From Bacteroidaceae bacterium (lineage in GTDB: Bacteria; Bacteroidota; Bacteroidia; Bacteroidales; Bacteroidaceae), in the NCBI GenBank assembly GCA_017557475.1, contig JAFYYO010000013.1, positions 1 to 5,936 of the forward strand: a stretch of DNA of 5,936 bases. Direction: 5' to 3'. The position numbers and the translations under genes are program-made. Below are positions 1 to 5,936 of this stretch, piece by piece. The notes below the pieces were generated by a model. The model saw only the letters and a program-made list of their open reading frames with translations. It made no database searches and had not been told where the DNA came from. How positions within the stretch are numbered: the stretch's first letter is position 1; each line of letters opens with the position of its first letter.

Positions 1-598
1 GCAGCATCGCATAAGCCCCGTAGCTGTCGTAGAAGCGCTCGCCTGCATCTTTCTCCATTCGCAGTCCTGCCTGAAAATGCTTGCTGTTGCCTATCTGATA
101 ACGAATGCGATGATAGAGCGCATCTCCACGATAACCATTCTCTTGCTGCTGCCCAAGTCGATAATAGAGGGGTACATCGAGTCGCGTTGAGAAGTCATTA
201 CGAAGATGACTGAACAGGCTTTTCTTCTCTTCTTTCTGTTCCGGCTCGGCATAAACAAAGAGGGAAATGCGCCTTCGCGTCACGTCGTCGATAAGCGGCA
301 CAAGGCGCAATTCCGCCAATGTCTGCATTTGTCCATGAAGATAGATGTAGGCGTGAATCTGTTCAATCTGTGCCTCAGAGAGAAATGGAAGTTGCAAAAA
401 GTCCTCGACAGAAGCTGTGTTGATGTTCAGAGGATGCTCCGAAAGCTCCTTCAACTCCTGCAGATGTAGCTGCAAGTCCTCTTCTTCAGCCCGCTCCACA
501 TCACTTGTATATTCCTCCACAAAGTCGTCCCAATCATATTGTTGCGCAGACAGGGAAGCTGCAAAAAGCAGACAGAAGAGGAATAGCAGCGGCCTCAT
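1..598 (-). CDS. Secreted helix-hairpin-helix (ComEA-like) protein, 3' end outside window
   Basis: This gene reads leftward from ATG at 598 and is still open at the left edge, so 199 N-terminal residues are visible and the C-terminus is missing. Residues 1-18 form a signal peptide (MRPLLFLFCLLFAASLSA, probable cleavage before QQ), so the protein is exported. An acidic stretch (about 22-45) follows. Residues 56-100 look like a helix-hairpin-helix unit of the ComEA type: PLNINTASVEDFLQLPFLS, then a second helix and a TLAELRLV turn. From about 133 the sequence becomes aromatic and alternating (LDVPLYYRLGQ, LYHRIRYQIG, AGLRMEKDAGE), which suggests beta-strands, perhaps of an outer-membrane barrel. 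Proteins with this layout are common in Bacteroidetes, usually much longer, and have no established function as far as I know. The start lies 9 bp after the rhamnosidase stop codon, so the two are probably co-transcribed. No Shine-Dalgarno is visible; the leader is A-rich. DNA binding through the HHH is possible but unproven for an exported protein. Confidence 0.85.
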   Translation of the reverse strand, partial: MRPLLFLFCLLFAASLSAQQYDWDDFVEEYTSDVERAEEEDLQLHLQELKELSEHPLNINTASVEDFLQLPFLSEAQIEQIHAYIYLHGQMQTLAELRLVPLIDDVTRRRISLFVYAEPEQKEEKKSLFSHLRNDFSTRLDVPLYYRLGQQQENGYRGDALYHRIRYQIGNSKHFQAGLRMEKDAGERFYDSYGAYAML

Positions 599-607
599 CT
601 TGCTTTC

Positions 608-3181
608 TTATCGCTTTATAGTATATGTGCCGGCCTTATATTCTTTCGAAGTCTTCTCGCCTGGAAGCGTCACAGAAGCAGTTGCGCCTTTGGGAACGGT
701 GAAGGTCCATATCCATTGATTGCCTTTGTAGCGCCAAGCACTCTTGATGAGACCTGCTGCCGACTTGTATTCTGCCTTGAGATGACCAAGTCGCTTGTCG
801 GGAACGGGCTTCATGATGATATGCTTGAAGCCAGATTCCTTCGGATCGGCAGCAATGCCGGCAGCCGTCTCCCACAGCCATTCGCAGACACATCCGTAAG
901 CGTAATGGTTGAAACTGTTCATGCCTCGTGGTCCCATGCCTGCGTCCACAGTATAGCTGTTCCAACGTTCCCAAATGGTCGTTGCGCCGTTATCAACGGA
1001 ATAAAGCCACGAAGGGTTCTTATGTTGGAATAGTAGCTCGTAGGCGATGTCCTGCATGCCGTTCTCTGTAAGCGTTTGCATCAGGATGGACGTCCCAAGG
1101 AAACCAGTCTGCAAGCAGTTGTCATGCTGGCGGAAGTTCTCGCGCAGTCGGGCAATCATATTCTCTTTAGCGGTACCTTCGAGCAGGTTGTTTCGAAGGG
1201 CAAACAGGGCTGGCGTCTGCATCGTGTTGAGTATGTCGAGCTTGAAGGAACCGTCTTCATTGAGGAACTTCTCGCGAATGTAGTCCTTCGCTTCTGAAAA
1301 CATTTTCTCGTACGGCGAGGCGTCTCGACCGATGGCGCGTGCCATATCGAGCATCATGCCTGCATCGATGGCCCAATAAGAAGCGCTGAGGTAGTTCCAA
1401 TACACAATAGTTTCGGGCTTTGGCTGACCGTTCTCGTGACTGCGACCGCTGCAACTCTCCAAAGGCTCATAGCTTAACCAGTCCGCCCACTGATAGTTGC
1501 CGTTCTCGGAGGTCATCGCTGTGTGCTCGTACTTCGTTTTGTAGATGTGATCCATGAAGCGGTTCATAGCTTCCCAGTTCTCTTCCACGATGCCTTTATC
1601 CCCGAATTGTTTCCAGACGGTCCACGGCACAATGATGCCTGCATCAGCCCAACCGAGTCGCATCATATCGCCGTTGCCCTTGCCGTCGCCTGCTCCGTAC
1701 TGTGCCAAAGGTGCAACGCCTGGGAAAGCACCTGTGGGAGATTGGGTATCACGCATATCGCGCATCCACTTATGGAAGAAGCGGTCAGTGTTGGCGAAGA
1801 AGGTTCCAGTCTCTGTGAAGACCTGCGTGTCGGCCGTCCAACCCAAGCGTTCGTTGCGCTGAGGGCAGTCGGTGGAGACGGAAAGATAGTTCGAGCGTTG
1901 TCCCCAAACCGTGTTCGAGATGAGCTTGTTGATGTCCTCGCTACCCGTCTCGATGTGTCCAATCTCCAGTTCCTTCGTGATGGAAGAGACGGGGATGGAC
2001 TTGATGCTGCGAATCGTGACCTCGTCCGTTGCCGTTACCGAAACGAAGCGATAGCCGTAGAAGGTGCTTCTGGGATAGAACGAGACGAAGCTATTGCCTG
2101 CTGCAAACGTGTAATGGAGCAACATGCCGGTGTCCGGGATGCGGAGGTTGAGACGGTGCGTGCTGCCTTCAGGCCCGTCCATTCCGCGACTCTTGGCACC
2201 GTTGCCGTCGTTCAGAAGCTCCGAAGGAAGGCAAGTCAGCACGGTACCTTCCTTTGCCTTAAACTCGAAGGCGGGTACTGCGGAAGCGTTCTGACCGAAA
2301 TCCACCACGAGTGTCTCGCCCGGATGAACCGTGATGATCTGTCCCGAAGCATATTCCTGGACGAGGTTGACCTTGCCGTACTGGTCGTCGGTTGCGCCTG
2401 TTGTGCCTTTCCAAGTGTAGGCTTTGACGGGAGAAAGCGCGAGGTCGTGGCGAAGATAAATCTCTGCACCGCCTGTCGGGAATGCCTTTCCTTGAAACTC
2501 CTCGTTGATTTCCGGCTCTTTGAAAGACGTCGCACTCTCCCACCCTTGCGGCAGGCGGGCATCATAGTCCTCGCCGTCGAAGATGGCGGCATGTGTGACG
2601 GGACCTGCCACACCTGCCTTCCAATGGTACTGGCTCGTGGGAAAATATCCTTTCAAGCCGTCATCGTAGGTCAACTCGAGCACGCCTCGGAAAGCGACTT
2701 TCTTGCCAATCATGCCGTCGTGACCGCCAGGCGTGACAATCTTGTCTGCCCACCAGCCCGGAGTGACCTGCACAGCAAGCTCGTTCTCCTGTCCTTTGCC
2801 GCATCGGAAGGCCTTTGTGATGTCGTAGGAATAGATGATTTTCGTCTTCTCATAATGTGTGAAGCCGGGCTTCAAGACCTCTTCTCCGACGAGCTGACCA
2901 TTGACGTAAAGCTCGTAGGTGCCAAGAGCGGAGGTCATCCAGACGGCCTTTTTGACCTTCTTCTCATTGCGAGGTTTGCTGACGAACCAGCTTGCGCCGT
3001 CGGCTGCCCTTGTGCCGTCGTGAACTTGTCCCGTGACGACTTGTGCATCTTTGGCACTTATCCAAGATGATAACTCCCATCCAGGAGATTGAGGACTCTC
3101 GATGAGTGTGCCAACAGGCTTCTGTGCGTTGCAGGCAAGAGCGCAGAGCATCATGACTGCTAATAATAGTTGTTTTTTCAT
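608..3181 (-). CDS. Exported alpha-L-rhamnosidase, glycoside hydrolase family 78
   Basis: This 857-residue enzyme should hydrolyse terminal alpha-L-rhamnose from glycans or glycosides by the inverting mechanism of GH78. Residues 1-19 are a signal peptide (MKKQLLLAVMMLCALACNA, cleavage before Q20). The ALAC sequence is a poor lipobox, so a soluble periplasmic or secreted form is likelier than a lipoprotein. Domain order by similarity: N-terminal beta-sandwich (about 70-260), a second beta domain (about 280-385), the (alpha/alpha)6 catalytic barrel (about 405-770) and a C-terminal beta domain (about 772-850). The barrel carries the family hallmark DCPQRNERLGWTAD at 438-451, with Glu444 the probable general acid, then TTIWERW at 734-740 with Glu738 the probable general base, and FNHYAYG at 757-763. 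An in-frame ATG 20 codons upstream (3241) is open, but it would put a charged tail before the signal peptide and overlap the previous gene, so 3181 is chosen. No SusC/SusD or rhamnose catabolic gene is adjacent. The natural substrate cannot be read from the sequence. Confidence 0.95.
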   Translation of the reverse strand: MKKQLLLAVMMLCALACNAQKPVGTLIESPQSPGWELSSWISAKDAQVVTGQVHDGTRAADGASWFVSKPRNEKKVKKAVWMTSALGTYELYVNGQLVGEEVLKPGFTHYEKTKIIYSYDITKAFRCGKGQENELAVQVTPGWWADKIVTPGGHDGMIGKKVAFRGVLELTYDDGLKGYFPTSQYHWKAGVAGPVTHAAIFDGEDYDARLPQGWESATSFKEPEINEEFQGKAFPTGGAEIYLRHDLALSPVKAYTWKGTTGATDDQYGKVNLVQEYASGQIITVHPGETLVVDFGQNASAVPAFEFKAKEGTVLTCLPSELLNDGNGAKSRGMDGPEGSTHRLNLRIPDTGMLLHYTFAAGNSFVSFYPRSTFYGYRFVSVTATDEVTIRSIKSIPVSSITKELEIGHIETGSEDINKLISNTVWGQRSNYLSVSTDCPQRNERLGWTADTQVFTETGTFFANTDRFFHKWMRDMRDTQSPTGAFPGVAPLAQYGAGDGKGNGDMMRLGWADAGIIVPWTVWKQFGDKGIVEENWEAMNRFMDHIYKTKYEHTAMTSENGNYQWADWLSYEPLESCSGRSHENGQPKPETIVYWNYLSASYWAIDAGMMLDMARAIGRDASPYEKMFSEAKDYIREKFLNEDGSFKLDILNTMQTPALFALRNNLLEGTAKENMIARLRENFRQHDNCLQTGFLGTSILMQTLTENGMQDIAYELLFQHKNPSWLYSVDNGATTIWERWNSYTVDAGMGPRGMNSFNHYAYGCVCEWLWETAAGIAADPKESGFKHIIMKPVPDKRLGHLKAEYKSAAGLIKSAWRYKGNQWIWTFTVPKGATASVTLPGEKTSKEYKAGTYTIKR

Positions 3182-3184
3182 ATA

Positions 3185-3188
3185 CCTT
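3185..3188 (-). promoter_or_regulatory. Weak Shine-Dalgarno-like AAGG before the rhamnosidase start
   Basis: On the minus strand AAGG is followed by TAT and then the ATG at 3181. The 3-nt spacing is shorter than the usual optimum, and Bacteroidetes depend little on this pairing, so it is only mild support for the 3181 start. It lies in the 13-bp gap after the upstream gene's stop codon. Confidence 0.3.
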
Positions 3189-3194
3189 ATTATA

Positions 3195-3659
3195 TTATGT
3201 GTTCTGACCTTCCAAATATTCTGCAAAGACACGTGCCGCACTCTCTACCTTGCGGGCACAGGGGCGGATGCGGTAGTATTCGGCATTGCGCTCGTCGGGC
3301 TGAGCCGTGTTGGTCTCTGCCTTAACCCCTTGCATTTGAAGCAGTTCGGCACAGATAATACTGCCGTTTCTCTGCTTGAACGTCTCGAGAAGTTGGCGAA
3401 CGAGCTGATAGCAAGCAGCCTTTCCTTCACGGTCTTCGCCCTGAGTCTGCCCGCGCTCCAAGCCCGCGAGAATCACCAAAGCGGAGACTGTTCCGCACAT
3501 CATCCGCATCCTTCCCACGCCTCCACCGAAGCCGGCACTAATCCTGAGCGCCATCTCTTCGTCCAATCCATAGAGGTCTGAAAAGGCACAAACTACACTC
3601 TGGCAGCAGCCGTAGCCCTGCATGAAAAGCTCTACTGCTCGTTGGATTCTGTCTTCCAT
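3195..3659 (-). CDS. C_GCAxxG_C_C family cysteine-rich protein
   Basis: A 154-residue protein matching the C_GCAxxG_C_C family, a group of small, probably cytoplasmic proteins widespread in anaerobes, with a suspected redox or metal-linked role but no assigned reaction. Visible family marks are GYGCCQSVVCAF near the N-terminus (Cys18, Cys19, Cys24), then LRISAGFGGGVGRMRMMCGTVSALVIL (39-64; glycine run and Cys55), and later single cysteines at 83, 103 and 134 (the last in IRPCARKV). There is no signal peptide or membrane segment. Length is normal for the family. The ATG at 3659 gives the expected beginning (MEDRIQRAVELFMQGYGC) and has an A-rich leader without a Shine-Dalgarno. Its stop is 13 bp before the rhamnosidase start, so it probably heads a three-gene unit. 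Some members are annotated as redox-active proteins; that is annotation, not proof. Confidence 0.88.
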   Translation of the reverse strand: MEDRIQRAVELFMQGYGCCQSVVCAFSDLYGLDEEMALRISAGFGGGVGRMRMMCGTVSALVILAGLERGQTQGEDREGKAACYQLVRQLLETFKQRNGSIICAELLQMQGVKAETNTAQPDERNAEYYRIRPCARKVESAARVFAEYLEGQNT

Positions 3660-3741
3660 TTACTTTTGGCAGGTTAGAAGTGTTTAATAATGGTGTTAGT
3701 CTCTATGACTTATCTGGGTATGTTTTACAAATAGCTGTGGT

Positions 3742-3826
3742 ATGTTAGTTTTTCCCACACGTGGGAAAAGGTCTTCCCACCGGTGGGAAAAGCTCGTCCC
3801 ACGCGTGGGAAAAACTCCCCTAACAT
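3742..3826. repeat. Cluster of three 22-bp-spaced palindromes (CCCACNNGTGGG cores)
   Basis: Three copies of CCCAC-NN-GTGGG start at 3754, 3776 and 3798, exactly 22 bp apart. The central dinucleotide differs each time (AC, CG, GC), while both arms are identical in all three. Copies 2 and 3 are perfect palindromes through the core. Each core is followed by AAAA, and copy 1 is also preceded by a T-run, giving 9-bp arms (3750-3758 and 3761-3769). The direct-repeat unit is roughly CCCACNNGTGGGAAAAGNTC. The cluster occupies the middle of the only sizeable intergenic region, between mutS and the cysteine-rich protein gene; nothing else recognisable was seen in 3660-3856. Possible roles are a multi-site operator for a dimeric regulator (22 bp is about two helical turns), an RNA-level structure or weak terminator downstream of mutS, or a dispersed palindromic repeat family. 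The structure is certain; the role is not. Confidence 0.9.
3742..3826. repeat. Outer imperfect inverted repeat enclosing the palindrome cluster
   Basis: The left flank ATGTTAG plus TTTTTCCCAC (3742-3758) is the reverse complement of the right flank GTGGGAAAAA plus CTAACAT (3805-3826), except for five extra bases on the right (around 3815-3819). The outer arms of palindromes 1 and 3 can therefore pair with each other, with a one-sided bulge, presenting palindrome 2 in the loop. This competes with folding of each palindrome alone. On the minus strand it lies 31-115 nt past the mutS stop codon, within the possible 3' UTR of mutS or the leader of the next gene. Confidence 0.75.
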
Positions 3827-3856
3827 TTTCTTTGAAACGACATCATGCACATAACT

Positions 3857-5936
3857 CTATCCCTTCACCAGTTTCTTGATGTCGTTCAGCTTGCTGAGTG
3901 CCTCGAAGGGAGTCAGGTTGTTGATGTCCAGACCGAGTATCTCGTCGCGAATCTGGCAGAGGACAGGGTCGTCGAGCTGAAAGAAGTTGAGCTGCACTCC
4001 GTTGTCTGTTGACTGTTGTCTGTTGTCTCTTGCCCCCAGATTATGGTGTCCGCCGGCTCCCTCGAGCTCCTTCAGGATGACGTTTGCCCTTGCTACAATG
4101 GCTCTGGGCAAGCCTGCGAGCTTCGCCACATGTATGCCAAAGCTGTGCTCCGACCCGCCTCGTTCGAGCTTGCGCAAGAAGATAACCTTGCCATCGACTT
4201 CCTTCACGCTCACATTAAAGTTCTTGATGCGGGAGAAAGAGCGCTCCATCTCGTTCAACTCATGATAGTGCGTGGCAAAGAGCGTGCGGGCGTGTCCCCT
4301 GTTATTCTCATGAATGTACTCGACGATGGCCCATGCAATCGAGATTCCATCGTAGGTGCTCGTGCCTCTGCCGAGTTCGTCGAAGAGCACAAGACTGCGC
4401 TCCGAGAGGTTGTTCAGGATGCCTGCAGCCTCGTTCATCTCAACCATGAAGGTACTCTCGCCGATGCTGATGTTGTCGCTTGCCCCGACTCGCGTGAAGA
4501 TTTTGTCAACATAACCGATTCGTGCGCTGTCGGCCGGCACGAAACTACCCATTTGAGCGAGCAGGGTGATGAGTGCCGTCTGACGAAGAAGAGCACTCTT
4601 ACCAGCCATATTCGGGCCGGTAATGATGATGATTTGCTGCGTCTGGGTGTCGAGAAAGACGTCGTTCGCGATGTAACGCTCCCCGACTGGGAGCTGCTTT
4701 TCAATAACCGCATGACGCCCTCCCCTGATGTCTATGACGTCGCTATCATCGACGATTGGACGGATATAACGATTCTCCTCAGCACTCTGAGCGAAGGACA
4801 GGAGGCAATCGAGCTGGGCAAGCAGCGACGCGTCCTTCTGTATGGGCGTCACATACTCTGCAAGTGCCGTGATGAGACGGTCGAAGAGTTGGGCCTCGAG
4901 GACAAGGATGCGTTCCTCCGCACCCATGATTTTCTCCTCGTACTCCTTGAGTTCCTGGGTGATATAGCGTTCCGCCTGAGTCAGTGTCTGCTTTCGAATC
5001 CAGTCGGCAGGCACTTGATCGCGATAGGTGTTGCGCACCTCGAGGTAATAGCCAAACACGTTGTTGTAGCCGATTTTCAAGCTTTGGATGCCCGTCGCCT
5101 CGATTTCTCTTTGCTGCATCTCCAGCAAGTAGCCCTTGCCCTGATACGCCATCTTGCGCAACTCGTCGAGTTCCGCATCCACACCATCCATGATGACACC
5201 ACCATTCGCGACGAGCAACGGGCAGTCGGGACGCACTTCGCGAGCAATCCTGTCGCGTATCTCGGCACAAAGTTCGAGCTGCTGACCTATCTCACGAAGC
5301 GTGTTATCTTCGGCTTCGCAGCACGTTGTCTTTATCGATTCAACTGCCTGCAAAGCCACTCGCAACTGCACGATATCTCTTGGCGAAACACGTCTCGCAC
5401 TCACCTTCGAAATGATGCGCTCGAGGTCGCCAACTGTTTGGAGCGGCTCCAAAACTGCCTCTCTCGTATCGGGATTGCGGAAGAAACTCTCGACGACATC
5501 TTGCCTTTTGCTTATCTGAGCAGGGTCTTTCAGGGGGAAGAGCATCCATCGATGCAGCATTCGAGCACCCATCGGAGTCACCGTCTTGTCGATAACATCG
5601 AGGAGCGAAATGCCGCCTTCGTTCATGCTGCTTATCAACTCGAGGTTTCTGACTGTAAACTTGTCGAGACGCACAAAGCGGTCTTCCTCGATGCGGCGCA
5701 GAGAGGTGATGTGGCCGAGCTGCTGGTGCTGCGTCATTTCCATATATTGCAGGATAACACCAGCAGCTATGACGCCGCTTTGCATGTGCTCCACTCCAAA
5801 ACCCTTCAGGTTCTTCACCTCAAAATGGCGCAGGAGTTTTTGCTTCGCGGACTGCTCCGTGAACGCCCAATCATCGAGTTCGAAGGTCACATAGCGTGTT
5901 CCGAAGCTTCCCTCGAACATCATCCTTTTGCCTCGC
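3857..5936 (-). CDS. mutS: DNA mismatch repair ATPase MutS, 5' end outside window
   Basis: MutS recognises mismatches and small loops in newly copied DNA and recruits MutL by ATP-dependent sliding-clamp formation. The reading frame is open through the right edge. The ATG at 5923 is internal: it is preceded in frame by RGKR and followed by connector-domain sequence, so roughly 170-190 N-terminal residues, including the mismatch-reading Phe-x-Glu domain, are outside the window. Counting from that Met: connector domain to about 80, lever and clamp helices about 80-405, ATPase about 405-600, with Walker A GPNMAGKS at 436-443, the [12 protein letters not shown] signature at 485-496, Walker [14 protein letters not shown] at 511-523 and the switch histidine in ATHYHEL at 550-556. 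A helical dimer region follows, then a polar linker (about 623-643), then DDPVL to LTPFEAL to KKLVKG, matching the C-terminal tetramerisation segment of MutS. All ATPase motifs are intact, so the visible part looks functional. The stop is TAG at 3857-3859. The linker carries a heptamer repeat, listed separately. Confidence 0.97.
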   Translation of the reverse strand, partial: RGKRMMFEGSFGTRYVTFELDDWAFTEQSAKQKLLRHFEVKNLKGFGVEHMQSGVIAAGVILQYMEMTQHQQLGHITSLRRIEEDRFVRLDKFTVRNLELISSMNEGGISLLDVIDKTVTPMGARMLHRWMLFPLKDPAQISKRQDVVESFFRNPDTREAVLEPLQTVGDLERIISKVSARRVSPRDIVQLRVALQAVESIKTTCCEAEDNTLREIGQQLELCAEIRDRIAREVRPDCPLLVANGGVIMDGVDAELDELRKMAYQGKGYLLEMQQREIEATGIQSLKIGYNNVFGYYLEVRNTYRDQVPADWIRKQTLTQAERYITQELKEYEEKIMGAEERILVLEAQLFDRLITALAEYVTPIQKDASLLAQLDCLLSFAQSAEENRYIRPIVDDSDVIDIRGGRHAVIEKQLPVGERYIANDVFLDTQTQQIIIITGPNMAGKSALLRQTALITLLAQMGSFVPADSARIGYVDKIFTRVGASDNISIGESTFMVEMNEAAGILNNLSERSLVLFDELGRGTSTYDGISIAWAIVEYIHENNRGHARTLFATHYHELNEMERSFSRIKNFNVSVKEVDGKVIFLRKLERGGSEHSFGIHVAKLAGLPRAIVARANVILKELEGAGGHHNLGARDNRQQSTDNGVQLNFFQLDDPVLCQIRDEILGLDINNLTPFEALSKLNDIKKLVKG
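4001..4028. repeat. Four tandem heptamers inside the mutS C-terminal linker
   Basis: The plus strand reads GTTGTCT, GTTGACT, GTTGTCT, GTTGTCT: four contiguous 7-bp units with a single mismatch in the second. The run is followed by a degenerate CTTGCCC. Read on the coding strand it encodes the polar string [10 protein letters not shown] (residues 632-641 counted from the internal Met at 5923), in the unconserved linker between the MutS dimerisation helices and the C-terminal oligomerisation segment. Seven is not a multiple of three, so gain or loss of one unit would shift frame, whereas three units would not. Confidence 0.85.

Noticed and set aside
438..451. Asn instead of Asp before the catalytic Glu of the rhamnosidase (residue numbers 438-451, motif DCPQRNER) as a sign of inactivity.
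   Set aside because: The NER variant also occurs in GH78 members from Bacteroidetes, and both expected catalytic glutamates are present, so it is not taken as a defect.
206..719. Plus-strand open frames of 87 and 100 codons near the left end.
   Set aside because: They lie antisense to the HHH gene and the rhamnosidase 3' end, whose translations carry clear family motifs. The plus-strand products look like cysteine/serine-rich shadow sequence.
1523..3070. A 515-codon open frame on the plus strand inside the rhamnosidase gene.
   Set aside because: It is codon-aligned antisense to the GH78 frame (positions 1 and 3 opposed). Stops there need Leu TTA/CTA or Ser TCA codons in the real gene, which this gene uses rarely. 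The translation has no recognisable domain.
3182..3241. An upstream ATG extending the rhamnosidase by 20 residues.
   Set aside because: The extension places a charged segment before a textbook signal peptide and overlaps the preceding coding sequence. The ATG at 3181 gives a clean exported protein.
3102..3581. A 159-codon plus-strand open frame across the rhamnosidase start and the cysteine-rich gene.
   Set aside because: It overlaps two genes with recognisable family signatures on the other strand and shows no domain of its own.
3660..3740. A Bacteroidetes-type promoter (TAnnTTTG at -7) for the cysteine-rich gene.
   Set aside because: Only a shortened TATTTG is present on the minus strand (around 3728-3733), without the two-base spacer and without a convincing -33 element, so no promoter is called.
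3750..3815. A standard rho-independent terminator for mutS.
   Set aside because: The hairpins are convincing, but the T-runs are four or five bases away from the stems or are part of the next stem, and there are three of them. Termination is possible, but the classic pattern is not met.
3742..3826. A CRISPR array.
   Set aside because: The repeats are 22 bp apart with essentially no spacer, the repeated unit is itself palindromic, and there is no cas gene.

Overview
The window is a compact, fully co-directional stretch of a Bacteroidales-type genome (Prevotella/Bacteroides-like), with every supported gene on the minus strand. The assignment rests on several things: a MutS of the Bacteroidetes type, a secreted GH78 enzyme with a signal peptide ending in a typical Ala-Gln cleavage site, a secreted helix-hairpin-helix protein of a kind common in this phylum, and A-rich leaders with little or no Shine-Dalgarno sequence. 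I cannot name the species from sequence alone.

In transcription order (right to left): (1) mutS, the mismatch-repair ATPase, missing its N-terminal mismatch-reading domain beyond the right edge and ending at 3857. (2) A 197-bp intergenic region (3660-3856) holding a striking cluster of three 22-bp-spaced palindromes nested inside a larger imperfect inverted repeat. (3) A small cysteine-rich protein of the C_GCAxxG_C_C family (3195-3659). (4) An exported GH78 alpha-L-rhamnosidase (608-3181), 13 bp further on. (5) The start of an exported helix-hairpin-helix protein with a probable beta-rich C-terminal part (598 to beyond the left edge), 9 bp further on. Genes 3-5 are spaced like an operon; mutS is probably a separate unit, set apart by the palindrome cluster.

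The genes do not form an obvious pathway. The rhamnosidase would release terminal rhamnose from plant or microbial glycans in the periplasm or at the surface, but no SusC/SusD pair, transporter or rhamnose catabolic gene lies nearby. The cysteine-rich protein and the helix-hairpin-helix protein have no established role linked to it. I see no phage, transposon, CRISPR or RNA gene and no clear novel defence or biosynthetic system. The two non-coding-type signals most worth following are the palindrome cluster at 3742-3826 and a four-unit heptamer repeat inside mutS (4001-4028), which could in principle frameshift the C-terminal oligomerisation segment of MutS.
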